From: an uncultured Oscillospiraceae bacterium
GTDB taxonomy: Bacteria > Bacillota > Clostridia > Oscillospirales > Oscillospiraceae
Reading direction: 5' to 3'
NCBI GenBank assembly: GCA_900756575.1
Contig: CAAEKQ010000008.1
Span: 11,274-75,273, forward strand
Length of the DNA: 64,000 bases
In this document: piece after piece, positions 50,139 to 62,342 of the stretch
Layout: every line of letters starts with the position of its first letter
Position numbering within the stretch: position 1 is the first letter of the stretch
Notes under the pieces: generated by a model
The model's input: the letters and a program-made list of their open reading frames with translations, nothing else
Databases searched by the model: none
Told to the model about the DNA's origin: nothing
Position numbers and translations under genes: made by a program

Positions 50139-51455
50139 ATGGCTTCTGCTTCATTTCTTTGGGCAAAGGTCCTTTCCTACATCGAGAAGAAATACTCGGC
50201 TTCTATTGTGGTGACGCTGTTTGATGACATTGATGTGGTAGACTTCACGGATAATCAGCTGGTGCTCTACACCTCCAACGAATTCCGTCGTCCGATTTTA
50301 GAGACGCAGTGCATTCCCCACATCAAAGAGGCCATGCTGGCAGTGGGACAGCAAGATGTGGAGGTCACCATCTTAGATGACAAATCACTGGCGGAATATC
50401 ACAGCCGGGACAAGAAAAAAGGCGATTTGGATGCCATCAATCAGGAGTTCACCTTTGATAACTTCGTGGTGGGCCCCTCCAACCGGTTTGCCCATGCTAC
50501 TGCCTGGGCTGTTGCCACCAAGCCGGCCAATGCCTATAACCCGCTTCTCATCTACGGCGAAAGCGGACTGGGCAAGACCCATCTGCTCTACGCCATTGCC
50601 AACCATATTATTAAGGATCATCCGGACTTTCATATTGTCTACGTCAAAGGCGATCAATTTACCAATGAGCTGATTGCCGCCGTAAAAGAGGGCAGAAACG
50701 TGGAATTCCGCAGCAAATACCGGAACGCCGACCTGTTTTTGATGGATGATATTCAGTTCATTGCCGGTAAAGACAGTACCCAGGAGGAGTTCTTCCATAC
50801 CTTTAATACTCTCTATGAGCAGAAGAAGCAGATCGTCCTGACCTCCGACCGTCCCCCTGAGGAGATGAGCCGTCTGGAGGACCGTCTGAAAACCCGGCTC
50901 CAGTGGGGCCTTTTGGCAGATATTCAGCCCCCGGACTATGAAACCCGCGTGGCCATCATTCAGAACAAGGCTTCGTCCATGGGTCTGAAGTTGCCCGATG
51001 ATGTCATTACCTATGTGGCAGAGAACATCACCTCCAACGTTCGGCAGCTGGAGGGCACCGTCAACAAGATCATGGCCTACCGGGACATGACCGATTTTGA
51101 AATCAACCGCACCAACGTGGCCCGGGCCATCCGTGACATGGTAAAGGATACCTCCAACAAGGTTCTGCCGTCGCCCCAGCTGATCATCTCCGAGGTTGCC
51201 GCTTACTATAACATCAGTGAATCGGTGATTCGGGGCAGCCGCCGGGACAAAAATACCGCAGAGGCCCGTCAGGTCTCCATGTACCTGATTCGGAAGCTCA
51301 CCAACCTGAGTCTTTTGGACACCGCCGCGGAATTTGGTAAGGATCATACTACGGTCATGCACTCCGTGGATAAGATTGAAAAGGAGCTGGGCACCTCCGA
51401 TCACCTGGGTCAGGTGGTGAAAGAAATCACCGCCAATGTCAACGGCAAGCTCTGA
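50139..51455 (+). CDS. dnaA: Chromosomal replication initiator protein DnaA
   Basis: A 438-residue initiator. Domain I covers about 1-75, the linker is short, the AAA+ domain has Walker A GESGLGKT (140-147) and Walker B LFLMDDIQF (Asp203-Asp204), and the DNA-binding domain IV carries the box-recognition helix FGKDHTTVMHSV near the C-terminus. ATG 50139 is chosen for GAGAGGAGAA just upstream; the GTG at 50073 has no RBS and would add a non-conserved tail. The following gap holds DnaA boxes and then dnaN, the classic Firmicutes origin layout. Confidence 0.97.
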   Translation: MASASFLWAKVLSYIEKKYSASIVVTLFDDIDVVDFTDNQLVLYTSNEFRRPILETQCIPHIKEAMLAVGQQDVEVTILDDKSLAEYHSRDKKKGDLDAINQEFTFDNFVVGPSNRFAHATAWAVATKPANAYNPLLIYGESGLGKTHLLYAIANHIIKDHPDFHIVYVKGDQFTNELIAAVKEGRNVEFRSKYRNADLFLMDDIQFIAGKDSTQEEFFHTFNTLYEQKKQIVLTSDRPPEEMSRLEDRLKTRLQWGLLADIQPPDYETRVAIIQNKASSMGLKLPDDVITYVAENITSNVRQLEGTVNKIMAYRDMTDFEINRTNVARAIRDMVKDTSNKVLPSPQLIISEVAAYYNISESVIRGSRRDKNTAEARQVSMYLIRKLTNLSLLDTAAEFGKDHTTVMHSVDKIEKELGTSDHLGQVVKEITANVNGKL

Positions 51456-51792
51456 TTTTTTTGCTGCTTTTCCGGCAGTTATGATATTTTTTTACGAAAA
51501 AGTTTTCCACATGTTCATGTGAACTTTATTGTGAACAGCTTGTGGAAATCTCGGATTTTCCGATTTTCGATTTTTTGCTGTGGAAAAGTCTAATTTTATC
51601 CACAATGGGGATAGAATAAATTATTGGTGCAACCACTCAGATTTCTCCGGTTTTCCACAGTTTCCAGACTTCTACTACTGTTACTGAAAAATAATAGATA
51701 TTCTTATAACAAAAAAGCGTAAATTACCGTTCCGGCGCACCCCGGCAGTGCCTGTCCTGTGGAAAAACCGGAACGAGAGAGGAGCGTCATTT
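51456..51792. other. Probable replication origin (oriC) between dnaA and dnaN
   Basis: One perfect DnaA box TTATCCACA (51596-51604) and five near-matches are present: TTTTCCACA at 51503-51511 and 51651-51659, TGTGGAAAT at 51541-51549, TGTGGAAAA at 51579-51587 and 51758-51766. A/T-rich runs (51480-51500, 51560-51580, 51680-51725) could unwind. The position after dnaA matches the Bacillus unwinding region. Confidence 0.75.
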
Positions 51793-52902
51793 ATGATTCA
51801 TTTTACCTGTGATAAAGATAAGCTGATTTCCACGATTTCCGTCGCTTCCCGTACCGTTTCGCAGAAAAGTACCATTCCCGCATTGGAGGGAATCTACGTC
51901 ACTGCCGGTAAGCTCCTGACCCTCACCGGCTACAACCTGGAAACCGGTATTTCCGTATCCATGGAGGCGGACGTCAAGGAGATGGGAAGCGCCATCTTTC
52001 CTGCAAAGCTCCTGGGCGACATTGTCCGAAAGCTCCCGGACGATACAGTGACCATCCAGGTGGACGACAAATACCGGGTAAAGATCGTCAGCGGCATCAG
52101 CTCCTTCTCTATTATGGCTTCTTCAGCGGATGATTATCCCAATCTGCCGGACGTCGAGTTTGACAAGGCCATTTATGTGCCCCAGAATGTCCTGAAGGAC
52201 ATGATCTCCGGCACTATTTTCTCCGTCAGTGAGAATCAGGCCCGTCCTATTCAGACCGGCTGTAAATTTGAGATTTCTCCTGAGGACATCACCGTGGTGG
52301 CCGTAGACGGTTTTCGTCTGGCTCTGCGCCGGGAGAAGATCGACAATCCCGAGGGAAGAAGCCTGAGCTTTGTCTGCCCCTCTCCTGCACTGCGGGAGCT
52401 GGAGAAGATTCTCGAGGATACCGACGAAAACGCATCCTTTACCCTGGGCACCCGGCACATTATGTTCCAGGTGGGCAATGCGACCCTGGTCTGCCGTCTG
52501 CTGGAGGGCGAGTTCCTGGATTGGCGCCGGGTCGTGCCAAGTGATAACCCCATTAAGCTGGGGGTCAACGTGAAGAATCTGACTTCTTCGCTGGAGCGTG
52601 TGAGCCTGATTGTCTCTGAAAAGATTAAGAGCCCCGTGCGCATGACCATCGGTGAGAACGTCATGGCTATGCGGACGGCAAACTCCATCGGCGACGCCTA
52701 TGACGAGTGCGCCGTAGCCGGCAACGGAAATGATATGGAGATCGGTTTTAACTGCAAATATATGCTGGAGGCATTGAAGGCCATTCCCGAGGATGACATT
52801 ATCTTCGAACTGAAAACCAATTTGAGCCCCGCCGTGATGAATCCCACAGAGGGCAATAAATTTACCTACATGGTTCTGCCGGTTCGTCTGAAGGCAGAGT
52901 AA
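51793..52902 (+). CDS. dnaN: DNA polymerase III sliding clamp, beta subunit
   Basis: A 369-residue ring clamp that tethers the replicative polymerase to DNA. The three clamp domains are visible, with KDKLISTISVASRTVSQKST at the start, AVDGFRLALRR in the middle and YMVLPVRLK at the C-terminus, the usual M-P-R/V/L ending. ATG 51793 is chosen for AGAGGAGC upstream. It directly follows the origin region and precedes yaaA-recF. Confidence 0.97.
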   Translation: MIHFTCDKDKLISTISVASRTVSQKSTIPALEGIYVTAGKLLTLTGYNLETGISVSMEADVKEMGSAIFPAKLLGDIVRKLPDDTVTIQVDDKYRVKIVSGISSFSIMASSADDYPNLPDVEFDKAIYVPQNVLKDMISGTIFSVSENQARPIQTGCKFEISPEDITVVAVDGFRLALRREKIDNPEGRSLSFVCPSPALRELEKILEDTDENASFTLGTRHIMFQVGNATLVCRLLEGEFLDWRRVVPSDNPIKLGVNVKNLTSSLERVSLIVSEKIKSPVRMTIGENVMAMRTANSIGDAYDECAVAGNGNDMEIGFNCKYMLEALKAIPEDDIIFELKTNLSPAVMNPTEGNKFTYMVLPVRLKAE

Positions 52903-52911
52903 GGAGAATCC

Positions 52912-53151
52912 ATGAAAATCAAGAAAACCACAGCTCCCACGCAGGTGGAGATTCCTATCAGCACGGAGTTTATCAAGCTGGAAGCCTTCCTGAAATTTGC
53001 GGGGGCAGCGGAAACCGGCGGTGAGGCAAAGAATCGGATTCAGAACGGTGATGTTCTGGTAGACGGTGAGGTCTGCACCATGCGCGGTAAAAAGCTGGTG
53101 CCCGGAATGGAAGTTACGCTGGACGGCAGCAGCTACCGGGTGACGAAGTGA
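52912..53151 (+). CDS. yaaA: S4-domain RNA-binding protein YaaA
   Basis: A 79-residue protein with one S4 domain (about 20-70): [20 protein letters not shown], then [20 protein letters not shown]. It is always found between dnaN and recF in Firmicutes. A ribosome-assembly role is suggested for such proteins (RlbA-like). Its stop overlaps the GTG start of recF. Confidence 0.93.
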   Translation: MKIKKTTAPTQVEIPISTEFIKLEAFLKFAGAAETGGEAKNRIQNGDVLVDGEVCTMRGKKLVPGMEVTLDGSSYRVTK

Positions 53152-54251
53152 AGCTAATAAGCCTGGATCTCATAAATTTTCGAAATTATGAGTCCCTTCA
53201 TCTGGAGCTGGATCCGGGGGTCAATTTGATCGTCGGCAACAATGCCCAGGGAAAAACGAATCTGCTGGAATCGGTGGTATATCTGTCACAGAGTGCATCC
53301 TACCGAACCCGGAAAGAGGAGGAACTGATTCGCTGGAATCAGGACTTTGCCCGGCTGGAAGCAAAAATTCAGGGGCAGGATCGGGAGACCGAGCTGGTGT
53401 ATGCGCTGTTTCGGGGCAGCCGCCGCCGTCAGATTATGAAAAACGGCGTTCGGCAAAAATCAGCCGCCGGAACCGAGGGCATTTTGACCACGGTGCTGTT
53501 CTGCCCGGAGGATCTCCAGCTATTGCGGGCCGGGGCAGCAGTACGCCGCCGTTTTTTGGACAGCGCCATCCGTCAGCTGCGGCCACAATATAAAAAAGCC
53601 ATTTCCGACTACCAAAAGCTCTATGAAAGCAAAAGCCGGATTCTGCGGGATCGGTTCCAAAAGCCCGGTTTACTGGATGCCCTGCCGGACTTTAACCGGC
53701 AAATGGCCATGATCGGCGCGTCCATCATCGGTTATCGGGCCAGATATTGCGAAAAGCTGGGGGCACTGGCGCAGCAGTACCATGGTATCTGCTCCGGCGG
53801 CAATGAAACGTTGGAGCTCCGGTACCAAACCGTGTCCAGTGTGCCCGATCCCTTTGCGCCCAAAGCCGTGATATTTCAACAGATCATGGCCCATCAGGAG
53901 GCACATTATCAGGCGGAACTGGAAAGCTGCCGATGCCTGACCGGGCCACACAAGGATGATTTTGAAATGCTGCTGGACGGAAGGAGCCTCAAGAGCTTCG
54001 GTTCCCAGGGGCAGACCCGCACTGCGGCCATTGCCTTAAAGCTCAGCGAACGGGAAATCTCCCGGAACGATACCGGGGAAGAACCGATTCTATTGCTGGA
54101 TGACGTACTGTCCGAGCTGGATTCCGGCAGACAGAACTTCATCTTAAATGAAATCCGTTCCGGTCAGGTGATGATTACCTGCTGCGAAACGGAGAAGGTC
54201 ACCACCGCCGGGCGGGTATTCCAGATTCAGAACGGATGCCTGAGCAGATAA
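53148..54251 (+). CDS. recF: DNA replication and repair protein RecF
   Basis: A 367-residue SMC-like ATPase for recombination repair. Walker A is GNNAQGKTN (about 32-40), the signature lies in [20 protein letters not shown] and Walker B in [12 protein letters not shown]. The start is GTG 53148, overlapping the yaaA stop (GTGA), so translation is coupled. Confidence 0.96.
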   Translation: MKLISLDLINFRNYESLHLELDPGVNLIVGNNAQGKTNLLESVVYLSQSASYRTRKEEELIRWNQDFARLEAKIQGQDRETELVYALFRGSRRRQIMKNGVRQKSAAGTEGILTTVLFCPEDLQLLRAGAAVRRRFLDSAIRQLRPQYKKAISDYQKLYESKSRILRDRFQKPGLLDALPDFNRQMAMIGASIIGYRARYCEKLGALAQQYHGICSGGNETLELRYQTVSSVPDPFAPKAVIFQQIMAHQEAHYQAELESCRCLTGPHKDDFEMLLDGRSLKSFGSQGQTRTAAIALKLSEREISRNDTGEEPILLLDDVLSELDSGRQNFILNEIRSGQVMITCCETEKVTTAGRVFQIQNGCLSR

Positions 54252-54266
54252 AAGCGAGGAACGAGT

Positions 54267-54530
54267 ATGTATATTTCCATTGGCGGCGATATGGCAGTAC
54301 GGGACGGGTCCATCATCGGAATCTTTGATTTGGATGGTTGCTCCATGTCCCATAAGACCATGGAATATTTACAAAATGCCGAGAAAAACGGCGTGCTGCT
54401 GAACGTCACCGAGGACATTCCAAAGACGTTTCTGGTGACGGAGGAATACGGCATGGAAAAGGTTTATTTTACGCAGTTGTCTGCCTCCACGTTGGAGAAG
54501 CGGACGGAAACACAAAAACAACAAGATTGA
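54267..54530 (+). CDS. remB: RemB/DUF370 family regulator
   Basis: An 87-residue protein of the DUF370 group (MYISIGGDMAVRDGSIIGIF, then KTFLVTEE), related to the RemA DNA-binding regulator of matrix genes in Bacillus; the yaaB/remB copy between recF and gyrB is conserved. GCGAGGA precedes the ATG. Confidence 0.93.
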   Translation: MYISIGGDMAVRDGSIIGIFDLDGCSMSHKTMEYLQNAEKNGVLLNVTEDIPKTFLVTEEYGMEKVYFTQLSASTLEKRTETQKQQD

Positions 54531-54556
54531 TTGTTTTAGAGATAAATTGCGTCTAA

Positions 54557-56533
<1,977 letters not shown>

Positions 56534-56547
56534 GGAGGTGACGCAAA

Positions 56548-59085
56548 TTGGCACACAATCGTAATTACAAGCCGGAGGACATTGCCTTTCCTGACCAGGT
56601 GATTACAGAATCCAACCTGGTAGAGGAGATGCAGAAGTCCTATATTGAATACGCCATGAGCGTCATCGTAGGCCGTGCCCTTCCGGATGTCAGAGATGGA
56701 CTAAAGCCGGTTCATCGGCGCATTCTCTACGCCATGTATGAGGAAGGCCTGACCTCGGATAAGCCCTTTAAGAAATCCGCCACCTGCGTGGGCGATGTAC
56801 TGGGTAAGTATCATCCCCACGGTGACGCATCGGTGTATGACGCCATGGTTCGTCTGGCCCAGGATTTCTCCATGCGATATATGCTGGTGGACGGTCACGG
56901 TAACTTCGGTTCCGTGGATGGCGATCCCCCGGCAGCTTACCGTTATACCGAGGCCCGACTCAGCAAGATTTCCAACGAGATGCTCCGGGATATCGACAAG
57001 GATACCGTAGACTGGGATCCCAACTTCGATGAAAGCCGGAAGGAGCCTCGAGTGCTGCCTTCCCGGTACCCAAACCTCTTAGTCAACGGCTCCTCGGGTA
57101 TTGCCGTCGGTATGACCACGAATATTCCCCCTCATAACCTGAGAGAAGTCATCGGCGCCTGCATCTGTATTCTGGATGATCCCGACGCCACCATGGCAGA
57201 TTTGATGGAGCATATCAAGGGCCCGGACTTCCCTACCAAGGGCATCATTCTTGGCACCGCAGGGATTCGGGCCGCCTATGCCACCGGTCGCGGCCGAATC
57301 AAGGTGCGCGCAAGAACGCATTTTGAGGAGTTCGGTCAGAATCGTACTCGAATTATCGTAACGGAGCTTCCCTATCAGGTCAACAAGCGCCAGTTGATCC
57401 GCGCCATTGCCGATCAGGTGAAGGATAAGCGAATCGAGGGCATTTCTGACCTGCGAGACGAGACCGACCGCGAAGGTATGCGCATGGTCATTGAGCTTAA
57501 GCGGGATGCCAACCCCCAGGTGGTGCTGAATTCTCTGTTTGCCAATACGTCCATGCAGTCTACCTTTGCAGTGAATATGCTGGCGCTGGTTGACAATCAG
57601 AAGCAGCCCAAGATTCTCTCTCTCCGGCATATGCTGGACGAGTATCTCAAATTCCAGGAAGAAATCATCGTCCGCCGCACGAAATATGACCTGAAAAAGG
57701 CCATGGAGCGGGCTCATCTGCTGGAAGGTCTGCTGGTTGCCCAGGACAACATTGACGAGGTCATCCATATCATCCGCACCAGCTATGACAACGCCAAGGA
57801 AAACCTGATGAATCGGTTTTCTCTGGACGAGGTACAGGCTCAGGCCATTCTGGATATGCGTCTGAAAGCACTCCAGGGCCTGGATCGGGAGAAATTGGAG
57901 CAGGAATACAAAGAGCTGGAAGATAAAATTGCTTACTTCAACAAGGTGCTCTCCGACGAGGGCATGGTCAAGAACATCCTCAAGGAGGAACTCCAGGCCA
58001 TTGCCGACAAGTTCGGCGATGACCGCCGCACGGAGATTCAGGAGGTCGAGGATGAAATCGACATCGAGGATCTCATTGCGGAGGAGGACTGCTGCTACAC
58101 CATGAGCGAGGCGGGCTACATCAAGCGGATGCCTGTTGACACCTATAAGGCACAGCGCCGTGGCGGCAGAGGCATCAATGCTCAGAGCCTGAAGGACGAG
58201 GATTTCGTCAAGAATCTGTTCATTGCCTCTACCCACGATTTTGTGCTGTTCTTTACCAACCGCGGCCGCGTACACCGGAAGAAGGGCTATATGATCCCAG
58301 AAGCCGGACGGACGGCCCGAGGCACCAATATCGTCAATATTCTCCCGCTGGAGCAGGGCGAGCAAGTCACCGCAATGATGCTGCTGCGTGAGTTCCGGGA
58401 GGATGAATACCTGATGATGGTCACCCGGAATGGCACGGTGAAGCGTCTGCGGCTCACCGAAATCAATACCGCAAGAAAAGCCGGTATTCGTGCCTTGAGT
58501 CTGGAGGAGGGAGACGAGCTGATCTCCGTATCCAGGACCAACGGCAACGACAATATCATCATCGGCTCCCACGAGGGCATGGCCATCTGCTTCAACGAAA
58601 ACGATGTCCGGCCCATGGGCAGAGATGCTGCGGGCGTTCGCGGCATCAAGCTGGATGAGGGCGACTATGTGGTTGGCGCGGATATTGCAGCGCCGGGCAG
58701 TTGTATGCTTACCGTCACCGAAAAGGGCTACGGCAAGCGGACCGAATGCGTGGAGTATATGCGCCTTGGCGAAGACGGCCAGGAGCGGGTGCCCCAGAAG
58801 CGCGGCGGTAAGGGCCTGAAAAACTACAATATCACCGCAAAGACCGGTGCAGTGGCCGGAGTTCGTATGGTCACCGAGGACAATGACGTTATGCTGATTT
58901 CCAGCGACGGTACGATTATCCGTATGCCCGCTAAGGATATCAATATCTATAAGCGGGATACTCAGGGTGTCATCGTCATGCGCGTGGAGGAAGGCAGCAA
59001 GGTCATCTCCATCGAAAAGGTGGACGCCGATAAGGAAGAAGAAGCGGAAACTGAAGAAAACACCGAGACCGGAGAAGAAGCATAA
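56548..59085 (+). CDS. gyrA: DNA gyrase subunit A
   Basis: The 845-residue breakage-reunion subunit. The start is TTG 56548, after AAGGAGGTG that overlaps the gyrB stop. The catalytic Tyr133 is in YRYTEARL. The GyrA box QRRGGRG, which marks a true gyrase rather than topoisomerase IV, is present in the C-terminal pinwheel, followed by an acidic tail. The quinolone-pocket loop reads [10 protein letters not shown], with Ala94 at the place of E. coli Ser83 and Asp98 at that of Asp87. Confidence 0.97.
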   Translation: MAHNRNYKPEDIAFPDQVITESNLVEEMQKSYIEYAMSVIVGRALPDVRDGLKPVHRRILYAMYEEGLTSDKPFKKSATCVGDVLGKYHPHGDASVYDAMVRLAQDFSMRYMLVDGHGNFGSVDGDPPAAYRYTEARLSKISNEMLRDIDKDTVDWDPNFDESRKEPRVLPSRYPNLLVNGSSGIAVGMTTNIPPHNLREVIGACICILDDPDATMADLMEHIKGPDFPTKGIILGTAGIRAAYATGRGRIKVRARTHFEEFGQNRTRIIVTELPYQVNKRQLIRAIADQVKDKRIEGISDLRDETDREGMRMVIELKRDANPQVVLNSLFANTSMQSTFAVNMLALVDNQKQPKILSLRHMLDEYLKFQEEIIVRRTKYDLKKAMERAHLLEGLLVAQDNIDEVIHIIRTSYDNAKENLMNRFSLDEVQAQAILDMRLKALQGLDREKLEQEYKELEDKIAYFNKVLSDEGMVKNILKEELQAIADKFGDDRRTEIQEVEDEIDIEDLIAEEDCCYTMSEAGYIKRMPVDTYKAQRRGGRGINAQSLKDEDFVKNLFIASTHDFVLFFTNRGRVHRKKGYMIPEAGRTARGTNIVNILPLEQGEQVTAMMLLREFREDEYLMMVTRNGTVKRLRLTEINTARKAGIRALSLEEGDELISVSRTNGNDNIIIGSHEGMAICFNENDVRPMGRDAAGVRGIKLDEGDYVVGADIAAPGSCMLTVTEKGYGKRTECVEYMRLGEDGQERVPQKRGGKGLKNYNITAKTGAVAGVRMVTEDNDVMLISSDGTIIRMPAKDINIYKRDTQGVIVMRVEEGSKVISIEKVDADKEEEAETEENTETGEEA

Positions 59086-59113
59086 GGGCAAGCGATTGTC
59101 TGAGACGTAAAAA

Positions 59114-59153
59114 GGGACTGCCGCACAAACCATATGCTGCGGCAGCCCCTTTT
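59114..59153 (+). terminator. Terminator after gyrA
   Basis: GGG..CTGCCGCA pairs with TGCGGCAG..CCC, followed by CTTTTCGG. Read-through would still reach rnhA. Confidence 0.8.
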
Positions 59154-59175
59154 CGGAGATTTTTTGGAGTATACG

Positions 59176-59616
59176 ATGAATGTAACGATTTATACCGACG
59201 GCGCCTGCTCCGGCAATCCGGGGCCCGGGGGCTATGGAGCCATCCTGATGTATGGAGCACACAAAAAAGAGCTCTCCGGCGGCAATCCCAACACCACCAA
59301 CAACCGAATGGAGCTGATGGGCGTGATTACTGCGCTTAAGGCGCTGAACCGCCCGTGCCAGGTGAATCTATATACCGACAGTCAGTATGTGGTGAACGCC
59401 ATTGAAAAGGGCTGGGCAAAGAAATGGCAGGCCAACGGCTGGATGCGGAATAAAAAGGATAAGGCACTGAATCCGGATCTGTGGCAAACGCTGCTGGATC
59501 TGCTGGAGGTGCATCAGGTGGCATTCCACTGGGTCAAGGGCCACGCGGAGAATCCCTATAATAACCGCTGCGATGAACTGGCGGTGGCGGAAAGTCAGAA
59601 ATATAAAACCAGATAA
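59176..59616 (+). CDS. rnhA: Ribonuclease HI
   Basis: A 146-residue enzyme that cuts RNA in RNA-DNA hybrids. Catalytic residues are Asp8 ([15 protein letters not shown]), Glu46 (NRMELMGV), Asp68 (YTDSQYV) and Asp133 (NRCDELA), with His123 in [13 protein letters not shown] 59176 is chosen because TTGGAG lies six bases upstream and the family starts here. Confidence 0.95.
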   Translation: MNVTIYTDGACSGNPGPGGYGAILMYGAHKKELSGGNPNTTNNRMELMGVITALKALNRPCQVNLYTDSQYVVNAIEKGWAKKWQANGWMRNKKDKALNPDLWQTLLDLLEVHQVAFHWVKGHAENPYNNRCDELAVAESQKYKTR

Positions 59617-59658
59617 AAAACTCCAGGCAGATGAAAAATCTGCCTGGAGTAAATTTTT
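59615..59658. terminator. Terminator between rnhA and ricT
   Basis: A 12-bp perfect stem CTCCAGGCAGAT/ATCTGCCTGGAG, with A-rich sequence before and AATTTTTG after, so it can work on both strands. Confidence 0.85.
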
Positions 59659-59659
59659 G

Positions 59660-59680
59660 ATTTGTGCGGTGCTTCCTTAG
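59660..59680 (-). repeat. Solo end of the TAAGGCAA repeat, containing the ricT stop codon
   Basis: On the minus strand CTAAGGAAGCACCGCACAAAT matches the left end of the 27818 element at 19 of 21 positions. Its TAA (59679-59677) is the stop codon of ricT. No partner end is visible. Confidence 0.55.
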
Positions 59681-61011
59681 GAACCCTGATTCTGATTGCC
59701 GGGCTTTTTACCCCCACGATAATAGCGGCGGCGGCCACCATTATTTCCGCTCTTGGGTTTTGCAGCGCCATCCTTTTGGGGCACTTTTGAATTTTCCTGG
59801 GGGGCTGCGGACTTCTGGGGACGGGGCTTATTGTCCGGATTCCGGGGTTTCCGATCCTGACGGGGACGGTTATAGTTTTTCCGGGGACGCTGCTCCTGAG
59901 ACCGGTCATTCTGCCGGTCACTCCGCTTGCGCTCGGGTTTTTCCTTGGGCTCGTCCGCCACATAGTTGGAGAGAATGGTCTCGTCAAACATGGTGATGGA
60001 TTCCGGCTCCGGCTGCTTTTCTGCGGGCTTGGGCAGCGGGGGAATGTCGTCGGGAATGGGTGGATCGTTTTTCTTGCCCTTGCCGTTCCGAAGAATGCAG
60101 ATATCGCAGTTGTGATAGCATTTCACGGTGGAGGGGTCATTGTCCAGACGAACCTTGACGGTCTGCTTGAGCAGGCTCACATCGGTGACGGTGCCCTTGC
60201 CATCGCAGGTGTTGACAATGGAATCCTGCTTGGGGCTGGTTTTAATCAGGGATTCATAGGCGTCCTGCTCATATTTCAGGCAGCACATCAGTCTGCCGCA
60301 GGTGCCGGAGATCTTCGTGGGGTTCAGGGAAAGACTCTGGGTCTTTGCCATTTTGATGGACACCGGCTGGAAATCCTCCAGAAACTGCTTGCAGCAGAAA
60401 GGACGACCACAGATGCCCAGACCGCCCATCATTTTTGCCTCGTCTCGAACGCCGATCTGCCGCAGCTCGATCCGAGTGCGGAACACACCGGCAAGATCCT
60501 TCACGAGATCGCGAAAATCCACCCGGCCGTCGGCGGTAAAGTAAAACAGAATTTTACTGCCGTCGAAGCTGTATTCTGCGGAAACCAGCTTCATGTCCAG
60601 CTTGTGGTCAAGAATCTTATTCTGGCAGACCTCAAAGGCATGGGGCTCTTTGTCCTTGTATTCCTGACGGGTGCGGCGGTCATTGTCCGTTGCAATGCGG
60701 ATGACGGCACGCAAGGGCTGCACCACCTTGGCAGCAGGAACCGTGTGATTGCCCTCGGCGCAGAAACCGTATTCCGCACCACGGGCCGTGTCGATGATGA
60801 CCTCGTCTCCGGTGGCAATGTCCAGCTTGCCGGGGTCGAAAAAGTAGACCTTTCCGCCCTTTTTGAACTGCACACCCACCACGGTAACGTCCTCCGGCTC
60901 CGGAATGGAATCGAAGGCGGGGACGGGGGGATCATCATCCAGGGGAATATTACTGAAGGTCACCACAGGGGCCTTGACTTCCTCTGTGGTGGAATCCGGA
61001 TGATTGTTCAT
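59677..61011 (-). CDS. ricT: PSP1-domain protein RicT (YaaT)
   Basis: A 444-residue protein. The PSP1 core (about 42-300) holds the Cys signature GICGRPFCCKQF and GRLMCCLKYE. In Bacillus RicT joins RicA and RicF in an Fe-S complex that directs RNase Y mRNA processing. The C-terminal third (about 330-444) is an unusual basic, low-complexity tail rich in Arg, Lys, Pro, Asn and Gln ending YYRGGKKPGNQNQGS, of the kind that binds RNA. The neighbours holB and darA match Bacillus order. Confidence 0.93.
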   Translation of the reverse strand: MNNHPDSTTEEVKAPVVTFSNIPLDDDPPVPAFDSIPEPEDVTVVGVQFKKGGKVYFFDPGKLDIATGDEVIIDTARGAEYGFCAEGNHTVPAAKVVQPLRAVIRIATDNDRRTRQEYKDKEPHAFEVCQNKILDHKLDMKLVSAEYSFDGSKILFYFTADGRVDFRDLVKDLAGVFRTRIELRQIGVRDEAKMMGGLGICGRPFCCKQFLEDFQPVSIKMAKTQSLSLNPTKISGTCGRLMCCLKYEQDAYESLIKTSPKQDSIVNTCDGKGTVTDVSLLKQTVKVRLDNDPSTVKCYHNCDICILRNGKGKKNDPPIPDDIPPLPKPAEKQPEPESITMFDETILSNYVADEPKEKPERKRSDRQNDRSQEQRPRKNYNRPRQDRKPRNPDNKPRPQKSAAPQENSKVPQKDGAAKPKSGNNGGRRRYYRGGKKPGNQNQGS

Positions 61012-61042
61012 TTGGTAACTCCGTTCTGTTCAAATAGAATAA

Positions 61043-62005
61043 TTAAGACCGCATGGTCGCGAGTAAATAGCCCACGCAATGACCCGCGCTGCCGTTTGCC
61101 TGGAGCAGCGAAACGCCATGGGTCAGAGCCTCGGCTGCCTGATAGAGCTTTTGCCGGGAGCATTTGGCGGCCAGATCGGTGACAACCTTGGAAAACGCCT
61201 GATTGCTGCCGGACTTTTTTGCCAGCGCACGGGTGAAAATCAGCTGAAGCCGTTCCAGCAGCTGGAGAAAATCCGGGCGGCTCCATTTTTCAAGAGGAGC
61301 CAGGGCGTTCAGCAGCTCCAGCTCGTCGCCGGACGCAAATGCAGCGGAAATTGCGGCTGCCTGCTGATCGGCCTGGGTTTCGCCCTCGTTTAAAAGCTGA
61401 ATGGCCGCACCCAGATAGCCGCCACATTTTTCAATGGCGGAGGAAACCTCACCTGCATCCTTATCGGGATGGAGGGCAGTGAGCCGACTGCGCAGCAAAT
61501 CATCACTCAGCGGAAACAGGGTCAGCTGAGTGGCGCGGGAACGGACGGTGGTGAGAATCTTCTCCGCATTGTCCGTCATCAAAAGAAAGACGCAGTATTC
61601 CGGCGGCTCCTCCAAGAGTTTCAGCAGAGCATTTTGCGCCGGGGCCTGCATATCCTGTCCCCGGGGAATCAGATAAATCTTCTTTTTTCCCTCGTTGGGA
61701 CGGATATAAGCGTCGGTCTGCATATCCCGAATCACGGAAATGGGAACCGTAGCCTTGTCGGAATCCACGGTAATCACGTCCGGATGGGATGCATCCAAAA
61801 TCTTATGGCAGTTGGGGCAGATGCCGCAGGGCTTGTCGCCGGATCCGGTGCACTCCATGGCTGCCGCCAAACATCGGGCCAGAGTTTTCTTTCCGGAACC
61901 CTCGGGGCCCACCAAAAGATAAAAGTGGGAAAACCCGCCGCCGGAAAGGGCATGGCTCAGCCGCTGCTTCAGACCGTCATTTCCATAAAAGCCTGGAAAC
62001 TGCAT
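61043..62005 (-). CDS. holB: DNA polymerase III delta' subunit
   Basis: A 320-residue clamp-loader subunit. The P-loop is GPEGSGKKT (33-41), the zinc-binding Cys cluster CGICPNC lies near residues 60-66, and ALLKLLEEPP and SRATQLTLFPL are hallmarks. It overlaps the darA stop by one base and is followed by ricT after 31 bases. Confidence 0.93.
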   Translation of the reverse strand: MQFPGFYGNDGLKQRLSHALSGGGFSHFYLLVGPEGSGKKTLARCLAAAMECTGSGDKPCGICPNCHKILDASHPDVITVDSDKATVPISVIRDMQTDAYIRPNEGKKKIYLIPRGQDMQAPAQNALLKLLEEPPEYCVFLLMTDNAEKILTTVRSRATQLTLFPLSDDLLRSRLTALHPDKDAGEVSSAIEKCGGYLGAAIQLLNEGETQADQQAAAISAAFASGDELELLNALAPLEKWSRPDFLQLLERLQLIFTRALAKKSGSNQAFSKVVTDLAAKCSRQKLYQAAEALTHGVSLLQANGSAGHCVGYLLATMRS

Positions 62006-62325
62006 TAGACCTTTTCAAACCGATCTACATCCACCACAAAGATGGTTGCACCGCCCACGGAAACCTCCAAAGGCATGCTGGTGTCGAAATCGAAGGAAAG
62101 ATCGTTGTTGGGGATCACCTGCTTACGGCTGTGAGAGTACTCCTTGATGATGTCGATAACAGTCTGAACCATCTTGTCTTCTACGCCAACCAGCAGGGTG
62201 ATGTTGTTGGAAAGCAGAAAGCCGCCGGTAGTAGCGAGTTTGGTGGAGGAAAATCCCCGGTGGCTGAGATTACGGACAACGGCATTGGCGTCTTCGCGGT
62301 CAACAATGGCGAAAAGCAGCTTCAT
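62005..62325 (-). CDS. darA: Cyclic di-AMP receptor DarA (PstA/YaaQ)
   Basis: A 106-residue PII-like protein (MKLLFAIVDREDANAVVRNL, then RGFSSTKLATTGGFL). It binds c-di-AMP through its extended T- and B-loops; the output is unknown in the family. AGGAGGT precedes the ATG. It is cotranscribed with holB and ricT. Confidence 0.93.
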   Translation of the reverse strand: MKLLFAIVDREDANAVVRNLSHRGFSSTKLATTGGFLLSNNITLLVGVEDKMVQTVIDIIKEYSHSRKQVIPNNDLSFDFDTSMPLEVSVGGATIFVVDVDRFEKV

Positions 62326-62342
62326 AGACGATGACCTCCTTA

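Noticed and set aside
57079..59262. Long antisense open frame over gyrA
   Set aside because: Shadow of the real gyrA; no start signal and no recognisable motif.
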